The position numbers and the translations under genes are program-made. From an uncultured Muribaculaceae bacterium (GTDB lineage Bacteria; Bacteroidota; Bacteroidia; Bacteroidales; Muribaculaceae), in NCBI GenBank assembly GCA_934667475.1, contig CAKUMB010000002.1:121395-185394 (forward strand): a DNA stretch of 64,000 bases, read 5' to 3'. Shown here piece after piece: positions 51,636 through 60,397 of this stretch. Positions within the stretch are counted from its first letter, which is position 1; the number at the start of each line of letters is the position of its first letter. The notes under the pieces were generated by a model. It saw nothing but the letters and a program-made list of their open reading frames with translations. It was not told where the DNA came from and did not search any database.

Positions 51636-53111
51636 TTAACCACGTGAGTAGTTGGGAGCCTCGCTTGTGATGGCCACATCGTGGGGGTGGCTCTCGGCCA
51701 CACCGGCGTTGGTGATGCGCACAAATTTGGCGCTGTGCAGGCGTTCGATGGTGGGAGCACCGCAGTAGCCCATGCCGGCGCGCAGGCCGCCCAGCATCTG
51801 ATAGATGACCTCATAGAGGGAGCCCTTGTAGGGGACGCGCGCAGCGATGCCCTCGGGCACAAGTTTCTTGGCCTCGGTCACATCGTTCTGGAAGTAGCGG
51901 TCTTTCGAGCCCTTCTCCATGGCCTCGAGCGAACCCATGCCACGATACGACTTGTATTTACGGCCGTTGAAGATGATGGTGTCGCCGGGCGACTCCTCGA
52001 CGCCGGCAAACATACCGCCGAGCATAACCGAATATGCACCTGCGGCAAGAGCCTTGACAATGTCGCCCGAGTAGCGGATGCCGCCGTCGGCAATCAAGGG
52101 CACTCCGGTGCCTTCAAGAGCCTTGGCCACGTCGTAGACGGCGCTGAGCTGGGGCACACCGATGCCGGCAATGATGCGCGTGGTGCAGATTGAGCCGGGG
52201 CCGATGCCCACCTTAACGGCGTCGGCACCATTCTCGACCAGATATTTTGCTGCCTCACCTGTGGCGATGTTGCCAACCACCACATCGATTTGCGGGAATG
52301 CGGCCTTCACCTTGTGGAGCACGTCGACCACGCCCTTGCTGTGGCCATGGGCAGTGTCGATGACAATGGCGTCGACACCGGCCTCAACCAGCGCGCGGGC
52401 GCGGTCAAGGCTGTCGGCAGTCACGCCGATGCCGGCTGCCACACGCAGGCGGCCCAGAGCATCCTTGCAGGCGTTGGGCTTGTCTTTGGCCTTAGTGATA
52501 TCTTTGTAGGTGACCAGGCCCACCAGTTTGCCGTTTTTGTCAACCACGGGCAGCTTTTCGATTTTGTAGGTTTGCAGAATCTTGGCGGCCTCGTCGAGGT
52601 TTGTCGACTGCGAGGTGGTGATGATGTTTTCGCTGGTCATCACCTCATCGATTTTGCGTTCCATGTTGGCTTCAAAACGCAAGTCGCGGTTGGTGACAAT
52701 GCCCACGAGTTTCTTGTCGTCGTCAACTACGGGAATGCCACCAATGTGGAACTCCTTCATAATTTTCAGGGCATCGGCCACACTCGAGCCACGCTTGATG
52801 GTCACAGGGTCGTAGATCATGCCGTTTTCGGCACGCTTAACGGTGTGCACCTGGCGGGCTTGCTCCTCAATCGACATGTTTTTGTGAATCACACCGATGC
52901 CGCCCTCACGGGCAATGGCTATGGCAAGCTGAGCTTCGGTCACAGTGTCCATTGCGGCTGAAATGAGAGGCACATTTAATGTGATGTTGCGTGAAAACTT
53001 TGTCGCGAGATTCACAGTCTTTGGCAGGACTTCGGAATACGCAGGAATTAAGAGGACATCATCGAATGTGAGTCCATCCATTTTTACACGGTCGGCAATA
53101 AATGATGACAT
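51636..53111 (-). CDS. guaB: Inosine-5'-monophosphate dehydrogenase
   Basis: 491 residues. It oxidises IMP to XMP in guanine nucleotide synthesis. The barrel starts FDDVLLIPAYSEVLP; two CBS domains fill about 95-210 (GIPVVDDDKKLVGIVTNRDL; KLPVVDKNGKLVGLVTYKD). The signature VGIGPGSICTTRIIAG carries the catalytic Cys; the flap region has MEKGSKDRYFQNDV, and GLRAGMGYCGAPTIE lies near the C terminus. Divergent promoters separate it from ftsY. Confidence 0.97.
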   Translation of the reverse strand: MSSFIADRVKMDGLTFDDVLLIPAYSEVLPKTVNLATKFSRNITLNVPLISAAMDTVTEAQLAIAIAREGGIGVIHKNMSIEEQARQVHTVKRAENGMIYDPVTIKRGSSVADALKIMKEFHIGGIPVVDDDKKLVGIVTNRDLRFEANMERKIDEVMTSENIITTSQSTNLDEAAKILQTYKIEKLPVVDKNGKLVGLVTYKDITKAKDKPNACKDALGRLRVAAGIGVTADSLDRARALVEAGVDAIVIDTAHGHSKGVVDVLHKVKAAFPQIDVVVGNIATGEAAKYLVENGADAVKVGIGPGSICTTRIIAGIGVPQLSAVYDVAKALEGTGVPLIADGGIRYSGDIVKALAAGAYSVMLGGMFAGVEESPGDTIIFNGRKYKSYRGMGSLEAMEKGSKDRYFQNDVTEAKKLVPEGIAARVPYKGSLYEVIYQMLGGLRAGMGYCGAPTIERLHSAKFVRITNAGVAESHPHDVAITSEAPNYSRG

Positions 53112-53191
53112 ATATTATATATTAATTTAAAAACTTCTTTCAGTTGTTTTTGGGGAAGCGCCTGCGGGGCACCTTTGTCATTTATTGCGTA

Positions 53192-53222
53192 CAAAATTAC
53201 GCATTTTTCACTGCAAATTCAA
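53192..53222 (-). promoter_or_regulatory. Promoter of guaB
   Basis: On the minus strand TTG (53222-53220), 20 bases, TAATTTTG (53199-53192). It predicts a leader of about 75 bases. Confidence 0.65.
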
Positions 53223-53323
53223 CACACCGGCCCAACTTTTTTCAAAAAAAAACTTTTTTTGCTCCAATGGAAATGAAGAGAAAAAGAGTGCTCGGCAAGG
53301 ATGGGAGTTCACGTAATATTTCG

Positions 53324-53331
53324 TAAATTTG
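53324..53331 (+). promoter_or_regulatory. -7 promoter element of ftsY
   Basis: TAAATTTG, exact consensus, 28 bases before the ftsY ATG at 53360; -33 box not clear. Confidence 0.45.
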
Positions 53332-53359
53332 CAAAATAATCAATTTGCACACTATCAGC

Positions 53360-54316
53360 ATGGGATTTTTAAGTAAATTCTTTTCAAAAGAGAAAAAAGA
53401 GACCCTCGACAAGGGCCTGGACAAAACTAAGCAAGGCGTGTTTGCCAAACTGGCTCATGCCGTGGCAGGCAAATCGACTATCGACGACGATGTGCTCGAC
53501 AACCTGGAGGAGGTGTTCGTCACCAGCGATGTGGGCGTGGCCACCACCCTGAAGATTCTCGACCGCATCCAGGCGCGCGTGGCCCGCGACAAGTATGTGG
53601 GCACGGGCGAGCTCAACAGCATGCTGTGTGAGGAAATCACAAAAATGCTGGTTGACAACGACAACGCAAACCGCGAAGACTTCACCGTGGCCGACGACAA
53701 GAAGCCCTACGTGATAATGGTGGTGGGCGTGAACGGTGTGGGCAAGACCACCACCATCGGCAAGCTTGCCCACCAGTTTAAAAAGGCGGGCAACAAGGTG
53801 GTGCTTGGCGCGGCCGACACCTACCGCGCGGCAGCCGACGAGCAACTCGAGATATGGGGCCAGCGAGTGGGCGTGCCCGTGATTAAGCACAAGATGGGCA
53901 CCGATCCGGCATCGGTGGCCTACGACGCTGTGTCGAGCGCAAAGGCGCAGGGAGCCGATGTGGTGATTATAGACACTGCCGGCCGCCTGCACAACAACGT
54001 GGGCCTGATGAACGAGCTCACAAAAATCAAGAATGTGATGCGCAAAGTGGTGCCCGACGCGCCCAACGAGGTGCTGCTGGTGCTCGACGGCTCAACGGGA
54101 CAAAATGCCTTTGAGCAAGCCAAGCAGTTTGTGGCCGCCACCGAAGTCAACGCACTGGCCGTGACCAAGCTCGACGGCACAGCCAAGGGCGGTGTGGTGA
54201 TTGGCATCAGCGACCAGTTTAAGATTCCGGTGAAATACATCGGTCTGGGCGAAGGCATTGACGACCTGCAAATATTCCGCAAAGAGGAGTTTGTGAAGTC
54301 GCTGTTTGGCAAGTAA
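53360..54316 (+). CDS. ftsY: Signal recognition particle receptor FtsY
   Basis: 318 residues from the ATG at 53360 (MGFLSKFFSKEKKETLDKGL); an upstream in-frame ATG at 53345 overlaps the predicted transcription start region. It is an SRP GTPase that docks ribosome-SRP complexes at the membrane. Only the NG domains are present, with no long acidic A domain. GTPase motifs: GVNGVGKTTTIGKLA, IIDTAGRLHNN and TKLDGTAKGG; GLGEGIDDLQIF is near the end. rimO follows after 54 bases. Confidence 0.96.
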   Translation: MGFLSKFFSKEKKETLDKGLDKTKQGVFAKLAHAVAGKSTIDDDVLDNLEEVFVTSDVGVATTLKILDRIQARVARDKYVGTGELNSMLCEEITKMLVDNDNANREDFTVADDKKPYVIMVVGVNGVGKTTTIGKLAHQFKKAGNKVVLGAADTYRAAADEQLEIWGQRVGVPVIKHKMGTDPASVAYDAVSSAKAQGADVVIIDTAGRLHNNVGLMNELTKIKNVMRKVVPDAPNEVLLVLDGSTGQNAFEQAKQFVAATEVNALAVTKLDGTAKGGVVIGISDQFKIPVKYIGLGEGIDDLQIFRKEEFVKSLFGK

Positions 54317-54370
54317 CGCCACCACCCCAACAAGCACCACACTACACACGACGACATACACACATTTTAT

Positions 54371-55669
54371 ATGCGCAAAAACAAAATAGACATCATATCG
54401 CTCGGCTGCTCTAAAAACCTCGTTGACTCGGAGCACCTGATAAGGCAATTCCAGGCCAACGGCTACACGGTGGAGCACAACCCCTCAAGGGTGAACGGCG
54501 AAATTGTGGTGGTGAACACCTGCGGCTTCATTCGCGATGCGCAAGAGGAGTCGATCAACACCATCCTGAGCCTGGGCGAGGCCAAGAAGCAGGGCAAAAT
54601 CAAGAAACTGTTTGTTATGGGCTGCCTGGCCGAGCGCTTTATGCACGACCTGATGGAAGAGATTCCAGAGGTCGACAAATTCTACGGCAAATTCAACTGG
54701 AAGGAGATGCTTGCCGACCTGGGCAAGTCGTATCACGACGACATAGCCTCTGAACGCTACCTCACCACCCCCAAGCACTACGCCTACATCAAAATATCGG
54801 AGGGCTGCAACCGGTTTTGCGCCTTCTGTGCCATTCCGCTCATCACGGGGCGGCACAAGTCAGTGCCCATCGACGAGCTGCTGGCCGAGGTGCGGAGCCT
54901 TGTGGCCAAGGGCGTGAAGGAGTTCAACGTGATTGCACAAGACCTGTCGTCGTATGGCCTTGACCTGTATGGCAAAATGATGCTGCCCGAACTGGTCGAC
55001 CGAATGGCGCAAATAGAAGGCGTGGAATGGATAAGGCTGCACTACGCCTACCCCACCCAATTCCCCTACGAGGTGCTGCCCGTGATGGCACGCCACAGCA
55101 ACGTGTGCAAATACCTCGACATTGCCCTGCAGCACATCAGCGACAAAGTGCTGGCCAACATGCGCCGCCACATAGGCAAGGCCGAAACGCTTGAACTGAT
55201 TGCGCGCATACGCCGCGAAGTGCCCGGCATACACCTGCGCACCACACTCATGGTGGGCTTCCCTGGCGAGGGAGAGGCCGAATTCGAAGAGCTGAAGCAG
55301 TTTGTGCGCGACGCGCGGTTTGAGCGCATGGGCGCCTTTGCCTACAGCGAAGAGGCCGGCACCTATGCCGCGCGCCACTACGGCGACATAATTCCGCAAG
55401 AGGTGAAAGACGACCGCCTGCAGCAAATCATGGACCTGCAAGAGGGTATTTCTCAAGAGATTCAAGACGGCAAAGTGGGCCAGACGCTGCGCGTGATAGT
55501 TGACCGCGAAGACGATGACTACTACGTGGGGCGCACACAGTATGACTCCCCCGAAGTCGACCCCGAAGTGCTGATTGGCAAAGGCCTGCCTCTGAAGGTG
55601 GGCAAATTCTACAACGTGACCATCACCCAAGCCATGCCCTTCGAGCTGCTCGGCAAAGTCACCCACTAA
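54371..55669 (+). CDS. rimO: Ribosomal protein S12 methylthiotransferase RimO
   Basis: 432 residues. A radical-SAM methylthiotransferase that modifies an Asp of S12. The N-terminal UPF0004 domain has three cluster Cys (SLGCSKNLVDSE, NTCGF, GCLAERF). The radical-SAM motif is SEGCNRFCAFCAIP, and a C-terminal TRAM domain (about 365-430) follows. Length matches RimO (430-445). A strong terminator lies 31 bases after the stop. Confidence 0.95.
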   Translation: MRKNKIDIISLGCSKNLVDSEHLIRQFQANGYTVEHNPSRVNGEIVVVNTCGFIRDAQEESINTILSLGEAKKQGKIKKLFVMGCLAERFMHDLMEEIPEVDKFYGKFNWKEMLADLGKSYHDDIASERYLTTPKHYAYIKISEGCNRFCAFCAIPLITGRHKSVPIDELLAEVRSLVAKGVKEFNVIAQDLSSYGLDLYGKMMLPELVDRMAQIEGVEWIRLHYAYPTQFPYEVLPVMARHSNVCKYLDIALQHISDKVLANMRRHIGKAETLELIARIRREVPGIHLRTTLMVGFPGEGEAEFEELKQFVRDARFERMGAFAYSEEAGTYAARHYGDIIPQEVKDDRLQQIMDLQEGISQEIQDGKVGQTLRVIVDREDDDYYVGRTQYDSPEVDPEVLIGKGLPLKVGKFYNVTITQAMPFELLGKVTH

Positions 55670-55700
55670 CCCCCCACCCTATTGCAAATACGACACTATG

Positions 55701-55749
55701 CAATCAGGCCTGTGCGGAGCATTCTGCACAGGCCTGATTGTTTTTTTTG
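55701..55749 (+). terminator. Intrinsic terminator after rimO
   Basis: A 15-bp perfect stem (55701-55715 with 55726-55740) and 10-base loop, followed by eight T. Confidence 0.92.
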
Positions 55750-55755
55750 TTTTAA

Positions 55756-56019
55756 TCACTCGGTTTTGCCGTGGCCGGCATCATCGCTGTCGGTGGGGTG
55801 TTTGGGGTAAGGGCCGTAAGTGTCGCGGGGGGTGCGGCGCTCTTTTTTGCGGAGCACGAGGTGAAGCAGGGCTATCACCACTAGGCTGCCGCAGCTCACG
55901 CCGTAGAACAGCAGGTATTCGCCCGCGCGCAGGTGCGGCAGGCCATACACCACTATTATCACGGCCAGATACACAAGCAGCACGGCCGGCAGCCACAATG
56001 ATTTATTCACTTTTTTCAT
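55756..56019 (-). CDS. Small two-helix membrane protein
   Basis: 87 residues. Two hydrophobic segments (about 9-28 and 36-58) and a polar C-terminal tail with KKERRTPRDTYGPYPKHPTD. It overlaps the 3' end of... the exonuclease gene by 17 bases in another frame, so the two are translationally linked. I do not recognise a family beyond a generic Bacteroidetes membrane protein. Confidence 0.65.
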   Translation of the reverse strand: MKKVNKSLWLPAVLLVYLAVIIVVYGLPHLRAGEYLLFYGVSCGSLVVIALLHLVLRKKERRTPRDTYGPYPKHPTDSDDAGHGKTE

Positions 56020-56641
56020 CTTCTGACGGGGCTATGTAGGGTGACTCTTCGGGCTTGTAGTTGCCGCTCTTAAGGTATTCGTAGATGCGGATGCAGGCCC
56101 AGGCGTCGATGGCGGCATATTGCTGCTGGGCGTCGGTGAGGGAGTCGGCCTCCCAGTTGGTGAGGCGCTGTCCTTTTGATATTTTCTGCTGAAACAGAAT
56201 GGCATAGATTTTCTGCAGGCTTATGTCGGCAATGTGGTAGTCGCCCACTATGCTCTGCAGGTCGACGAAGCCGGCGGGCTTAAGGCTGCTGATTTTGTGC
56301 AGTTGGTTGAAGTCGTCGTGCAGCGACAGTCCTATTTTCAGGCAGCGGCTGTCGGCAAGGTAATCGGCAAGGCTGAGCGGCACGCCTATTTTGTTGGTCC
56401 TGAAGAGGAAGCACTCATCGTGGGTGGACAGTTGCAGCAGGGCCACTTTGTGCGACTGGCCCTTGCGGAATGCGGGACGCGTTTCGCTGTCGAAGCCCAC
56501 TATGGGGCTTTTGCGCAGTATGGCAACGGCCGCGTTGACCTTGAGCATGGTGTCGATGACGTAGACGTCGCCGCCAAAGGTGACACGCGGCATTTCGCTG
56601 ACCACCGATTTGTCGATGGATATTTTAAAATTACGATTCAT
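56003..56641 (-). CDS. DEDD-type 3'-5' exonuclease (RNase D-like)
   Basis: 212 residues from the ATG at 56641; a longer frame to 56728 is rejected. The exonuclease domain shows the first DEDD acids in IVGFDSETRPAF, a second Asp in GLSLHDDFNQLHK, and the last in QQYAAIDAWACIRIYEYL with a Tyr (DEDDy type). The same layout as the 3'-5' exonuclease domain-containing proteins of Bacteroidetes. Substrate, RNA or DNA, is not readable. It overlaps the small membrane protein gene. Confidence 0.88.
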   Translation of the reverse strand: MNRNFKISIDKSVVSEMPRVTFGGDVYVIDTMLKVNAAVAILRKSPIVGFDSETRPAFRKGQSHKVALLQLSTHDECFLFRTNKIGVPLSLADYLADSRCLKIGLSLHDDFNQLHKISSLKPAGFVDLQSIVGDYHIADISLQKIYAILFQQKISKGQRLTNWEADSLTDAQQQYAAIDAWACIRIYEYLKSGNYKPEESPYIAPSEDEKSE

Positions 56642-56866
56642 AAAAAAAGCACAATGTGTGGTATGTGTACCAGGGAGGCCTTGCGTTAGTCGCAACGCAC
56701 TGATTATATACAATACAAAATTACGCAAAAGCGCACAAAGAAAAAAGCGTTTTGCGCAGCTTTTTGGCTTTGGACCGGTGAAAAGAAAAAACTCTCGGGC
56801 TGCCGCACAGGCAATCCGAGAGTTGAATTATTTTGCAATTATTTTGTATTGCTTGGGAGTGAGATC
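56642..56866 (-). other. Gap between the DUF4295 gene and the exonuclease gene
   Basis: 225 bases. It contains the terminator of the rpmB operon (56785-56824); the rest is an AT-rich leader for the exonuclease gene in which I see no strong promoter match. Confidence 0.5.
56785..56824 (-). terminator. Intrinsic terminator of the rpmB-rpmG-DUF4295 operon
   Basis: A 9-bp perfect stem (56790-56798 with 56816-56824) with partly paired interior, then six T on the minus strand. Confidence 0.8.
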
Positions 56867-57016
56867 TTATTTCAGGGCCTCGTCAACCTTGTCGTTGGGC
56901 ACCATTTTCTCCTGAAACACATAGGCACCAGTCTTGGGCGAGCGCACCATCTTGATAACCTTGCTATATGTACGTCCTTCACCAGTTTGAAGGGTTGCGA
57001 CTGTTTTCTTTGCCAT
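56867..57016 (-). CDS. DUF4295 family small protein
   Basis: 49 residues: MAKKTVATLQTGEGRTYSKV at the N terminus and a tail VPNDKVDEALK. This basic protein matches the Bacteroidetes-only DUF4295 family, which is nearly always found directly after rpmG, so a ribosome-associated role is likely. It begins 12 bases after the rpmG stop and is the last gene before the operon terminator. Confidence 0.9.
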   Translation of the reverse strand: MAKKTVATLQTGEGRTYSKVIKMVRSPKTGAYVFQEKMVPNDKVDEALK

Positions 57017-57028
57017 GAGTCAAAAATA

Positions 57029-57217
57029 TTATTTAATTTCTTTGTGTACGGTTACACGTTTCAAATAGGGGTTGTATTTCTTCAGCTCCAGACGTTCGGG
57101 AGTGTTTTTGCGGTTTTTAGTTGTGATATAACGTGACATTCCGGGCACACCGCTAGCCTTCTGTTCAGTGCATTCGAGAATCACTTGAACGCGATCACCT
57201 TTTGATTTCTTCGACAT
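57029..57217 (-). CDS. rpmG: 50S ribosomal protein L33
   Basis: 62 residues. The L33 core CTEQKASGVPGMSRYITTKN and ELKKYNPYLKRVTVHKEIK is clear. It lacks the two CxxC pairs of zinc-binding L33, so this is the zinc-independent form. rpmB lies 14 bases upstream. Confidence 0.96.
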   Translation of the reverse strand: MSKKSKGDRVQVILECTEQKASGVPGMSRYITTKNRKNTPERLELKKYNPYLKRVTVHKEIK

Positions 57218-57231
57218 AATCTAAAAATTTC

Positions 57232-57489
57232 TTACTTTGCTAATGTTTTGATTTCAGTTAAATGACCCTCTTTTGCTGCCTTCTTGAGCGCTGCATCAAG
57301 ACCCATGCGGTTGATGTTGCGAAGACCTGCAGCAGACACTGTGAGACGGATCCACTGACCCTGCTCAACCCAATAGAATTTGCGGTTGGACACATTAACG
57401 TTGAATTTACGCTTTGTTCTTCTTTTAGAGTGCGACACGTTGTTACCAGTGATCGCCTTCTTGCCTGTGATTTGACAAACTTTTGACAT
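57232..57489 (-). CDS. rpmB: 50S ribosomal protein L28
   Basis: 85 residues. N-terminal MSKVCQITGKKAITGNNVSH, basic RRTKRKFNVN, and the C-terminal DAALKKAAKEGHLTEIKTLA match L28. It is the first gene of the operon and is preceded by a long structured leader or separate RNA (57528-57765). Confidence 0.97.
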   Translation of the reverse strand: MSKVCQITGKKAITGNNVSHSKRRTKRKFNVNVSNRKFYWVEQGQWIRLTVSAAGLRNINRMGLDAALKKAAKEGHLTEIKTLAK

Positions 57490-57527
57490 AGTCGTTATTT
57501 TTCCGTTTTTTTAATTCTCTTATTTGA

Positions 57528-57765
57528 CTTCAAGGAAGCTACTTATTCCGCGCAGCAGTACAATATTCCAGGGCTTCACCGTGCCGTGGCTGCCAAGGCG
57601 AGTGTGAGAAAGCACTGCTGTGGCGCTGCCTTGCCGCTGAAGCTATTTAATATCGTCCTACGCTTTATGCCTCGACATTAGCATCATAATCGGGGGCATC
57701 GAAGTTTCAACGATCATGTCACAGAACAGGACTAACGGGAAGTTCGTTGCATTCCTGCCTTGAAA
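57528..57765 (-). ncRNA. Candidate structured RNA upstream of rpmB
   Basis: 238 bases on the minus strand closed by an 8-bp stem (57758-57765 with 57528-57535). A 3' rod spans 57560-57656: outer helix 57649-57656 with 57560-57567, then 57638-57643 with 57573-57578, then 57628-57634 with 57592-57599, and an apical hairpin at about 57602-57617. A 5' domain has a hairpin closed by 57716-57720 with 57674-57678. The predicted transcription start from the promoter at 57773-57802 falls at the first base of the closing stem. No coding frame fits. It could be a 6S-type or Bacteroidales-1-type RNA, or an L28 leader; I cannot choose. Confidence 0.6.
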
Positions 57766-57772
57766 TCGACTG

Positions 57773-57802
57773 CAAAGATAGCAAATATTTTTCATATTGC
57801 AA
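57773..57802 (-). promoter_or_regulatory. Promoter of the structured RNA and rpmB operon
   Basis: On the minus strand TTG (57802-57800), 19 bases, TATCTTTG (57780-57773), matching the Bacteroidetes consensus. Start predicted near 57766. Confidence 0.65.
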
Positions 57803-57844
57803 TAGCATGGCACTGCAAAAGCCGTGCAAAATGCTTAATCACAA

Positions 57845-57870
57845 CAAAATTGGGCGCTTTCGGGGCGCCC
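57845..57870 (-). terminator. Intrinsic terminator after cinA
   Basis: A 6-bp GC stem (57852-57857 with 57865-57870), 7-base loop, then AATTTTG on the minus strand, 8 bases past the cinA stop. Confidence 0.65.
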
Positions 57871-57878
57871 GTGCGCGC

Positions 57879-59129
57879 CTACTTGCCGCTTTCGCGCAGG
57901 AGCTTGAGCAGCATTTTCAGCACTTCGGTGGTGGCGCGGTCGATCACGCGGCTGCGGTCGCCTGGCAGGTGGGCGCAGTGAGTCACCACCCTGTCGGCAC
58001 ACTTCGCGGCCATCCACACCGTGCCCACGGGCTTGTCGGGCGTGCCGCCGCCGGGTCCTGCAATGCCCGATGTGGACACGGCGCAGTCGGTGCCCAGCAG
58101 CTGGCTGACGCCGCGCACCATCTGCGCCACGGTGGGCTCGCTCACGGCGCCCACGGTGTCGAGCACTTCGCTGGGCACGCCCAGCAGCTGGTGCTTGATG
58201 CGGTTGCAATACGACACCACGGTGCCCACGAAATATTCCGAGCTGCCTGGCACCTCGGTTATAACATGGGCTATGTTGCCGCCTGTGCAGCTTTCGGCCG
58301 AGGCCAGTGTGAGTCCGTGCTCGCGCAGCATCTGTCCTATGATCTCGGGCAGCGAGTGGTCGCCGTCGCACACGATGGCGTCGCCAAGAGTGGCGTGCAG
58401 GCGCTCGGTGAGCGAGTCCATCTGGGCCGCGAGCTGCTCCTTGCTGCGCGATATGCCCGACAGGCGCAGGCGTATGATGCCCGGCTTTGGCAGGTAGGCA
58501 AGGTGTATGCCCTGCGGCAGCGAGTTCTCGAAATCGGTGAGCGCAATGGCGAGGTCGGACTCGGTGTAGTCGACCACCACAAAGGTGCGGTATTCAATGT
58601 CGACGTCGCTGTTGAAGCGCTTGATGAGCTGTGGAATCACGGCGCGCTGCATCATGGTCTCGGTTTCGTGCGGCACTCCGGGCATCGACACCAGCACCTT
58701 GCCGTCGCGCTCAAACCACATGATGGGCGCTGTGCCCACCTCGTTTTGAATCACGCGGCAGCACGAGGGCACCATTGCCTGGTTGGCCGTGAGGCTGTTC
58801 ATTGCCAAATGGCGCTTTTCAAACACCTTGTCGACGTTGGCCTTGACGGATTCGTCGAGCACCAGTGTGCCGCCAAAGTAGTCGCACAGCGTCTGCTTGG
58901 TGATGTCGTCTTTGGTCGGGCCGAGGCCGCCTGTCATTAGCACCACATCGGTCTGCGCCATAGCTTCGGTGAGGGCATGGCTTATTTCCTGCTTGTCGTC
59001 GGCCACCACCCTCACGCTCTTCACTTTCCAGCCAAACGGCGTGAGGTGGCGCGCTATCCAGCCTGAATTTGTGTCGGTGACCTGCCCGATGAGCAGCTCA
59101 TCGCCAATTGCAATTATCGAAACTTCCAT
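57879..59129 (-). CDS. cinA: CinA family protein (nicotinamide-nucleotide amidase type)
   Basis: 416 residues from the ATG at 59129 (MEVSIIAIGDELLIGQVTDT); a longer open frame upstream is a shadow of the protease gene. The N-terminal MoCF-like (COG1058) domain shows TGGLGPTKDDITKQ; the C-terminal PncC domain shows SAESCTGGNIAHVITEVPGS and STSGIAGPGGGTPDKPVGTV. The family deamidates NMN and hydrolyses ADP-ribose in pyridine-nucleotide salvage. The M48 protease gene ends 7 bases before it. Confidence 0.95.
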   Translation of the reverse strand: MEVSIIAIGDELLIGQVTDTNSGWIARHLTPFGWKVKSVRVVADDKQEISHALTEAMAQTDVVLMTGGLGPTKDDITKQTLCDYFGGTLVLDESVKANVDKVFEKRHLAMNSLTANQAMVPSCCRVIQNEVGTAPIMWFERDGKVLVSMPGVPHETETMMQRAVIPQLIKRFNSDVDIEYRTFVVVDYTESDLAIALTDFENSLPQGIHLAYLPKPGIIRLRLSGISRSKEQLAAQMDSLTERLHATLGDAIVCDGDHSLPEIIGQMLREHGLTLASAESCTGGNIAHVITEVPGSSEYFVGTVVSYCNRIKHQLLGVPSEVLDTVGAVSEPTVAQMVRGVSQLLGTDCAVSTSGIAGPGGGTPDKPVGTVWMAAKCADRVVTHCAHLPGDRSRVIDRATTEVLKMLLKLLRESGK

Positions 59130-59136
59130 ATGACTC

Positions 59137-60384
59137 TTATTTGTTAGCTTTATTGATTTCTGAATTAATGGCCTCGATGCGCTGGGCCAGCGCCGGGTGG
59201 GAATACTCATACCAAACGACCCACGGGTGCGGGGTGAGATTGGACAGCGACTGGGCCGACAGTTTTTTGAGCCCGGCCACAAGGTGAGGGCCGCAGCCGG
59301 CGCGCACGGCAAAGGCGTCGGCGGCGCGCTCGCAACGGCGTGAATATGAGCTGAACACGGGCGACAGCACAGCTCCGAGCGGTGAAACGAGCAGTCCGAA
59401 TGCCTCAAGCGACAGCACAAACGACCACCCGCCATAGCCGAGAGCCACTGAAAATGCCGAAGTGGACAGCACCAGTGAAAACAAATAGAGGTAGACGGCC
59501 ACCTGCACAATGGAGGCTACGAGCGACTTCTGTATGTCGTGGTGGCGGTAATGGCCCACCTCGTGCATCAGCACGGCCACTATCTGCCGGGTGGTGAGCT
59601 GCTCGGTGAGGGTGTCGTAGAGCACTATGCGCTTTTTGGCGCCGACGCCGGTGAAATAGGCATTGGCCTTGGTGCTGCGCTTCGACCCGTCGATCACGTA
59701 AATGTTGCTGAGCTTGAAGTTGGCCGCAGAGGCCGCCGCCTCGATGGCCGAGCGCAACTCACCCTCGGGCAGTGGCGTCTGCTTATTGAACAGCGGCACA
59801 ATTAGGTTGGAGTAGAACAGCGTGAAAAACGCCATCACCACTGCACAAGCCACCGTGCCCCACAGCCACAGGCCACAGCCCACGTAGCCGTAGATGAGGC
59901 TCAGCAGGTCGACCATGCCTATCGAGAGCAGCACCGACAGTGCCGCGCTCTTAACCGCATCGGCCGCAAAGCGACGGCGCGTTGACCGGTTGAAGCCAAA
60001 GCGTTCCTCTATCACAAAGGTCGAGTAGTAGTCGAAAGGCACGTCAAGCAGGCGTGAAGCCACTATGAGCGTGGCCACAAAGCAGGCAATGGCGGCATAG
60101 CCGTCGCCAAACCAGCCGACGCACTTGCCCCAATACCAGCCGAAGCCCCCTGTGAGCAGCAGGGCCAGAGTGACGCAAAAGTCAAACAGGCGCGATATGC
60201 GCCCCACCCTGCTGCCAGCCTTCTCATATGCCTGCTGGCGGGCATACTCGCCGGCATCGTACACATCGGCCACCACGCTTGGCACGGGATGGGTCATGTA
60301 TCGGGCGTCGAGCCACGACAGCAGTGACGATTTGGCCAAGTCGAGCGCCAATAGGCACACGAGCAAAAGCAATGCTGCATTCAT
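59137..60384 (-). CDS. M48 family metalloprotease (Ste24-like)
   Basis: 415 residues with about six to seven membrane segments, including LLLVCLLALDLAKSSLLSWL at the N terminus. The zinc motif HEVGHYRHHD (HExxH) lies near residue 280, after ATP-independent protease region KRIVLYDTLTEQLTTRQIVA. A third ligand Glu is in the CERAADAFAVRAG segment. The architecture matches Ste24/CAAX-type proteases of bacteria, which clear damaged membrane proteins. tsaD ends 13 bases upstream of its start. Confidence 0.92.
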   Translation of the reverse strand: MNAALLLLVCLLALDLAKSSLLSWLDARYMTHPVPSVVADVYDAGEYARQQAYEKAGSRVGRISRLFDFCVTLALLLTGGFGWYWGKCVGWFGDGYAAIACFVATLIVASRLLDVPFDYYSTFVIEERFGFNRSTRRRFAADAVKSAALSVLLSIGMVDLLSLIYGYVGCGLWLWGTVACAVVMAFFTLFYSNLIVPLFNKQTPLPEGELRSAIEAAASAANFKLSNIYVIDGSKRSTKANAYFTGVGAKKRIVLYDTLTEQLTTRQIVAVLMHEVGHYRHHDIQKSLVASIVQVAVYLYLFSLVLSTSAFSVALGYGGWSFVLSLEAFGLLVSPLGAVLSPVFSSYSRRCERAADAFAVRAGCGPHLVAGLKKLSAQSLSNLTPHPWVVWYEYSHPALAQRIEAINSEINKANK

Positions 60385-60397
60385 TGGGCCAGCGGAG

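Noticed and set aside
57528..57765. Reading the rpmB-upstream RNA as tmRNA, SRP RNA or RNase P RNA
   Set aside because: None of the conserved cores of these RNAs is seen; only a generic structured RNA can be claimed.
57747..58940. 397-residue plus-strand frame opposite cinA
   Set aside because: Shadow that also crosses the structured RNA promoter; no family resemblance.
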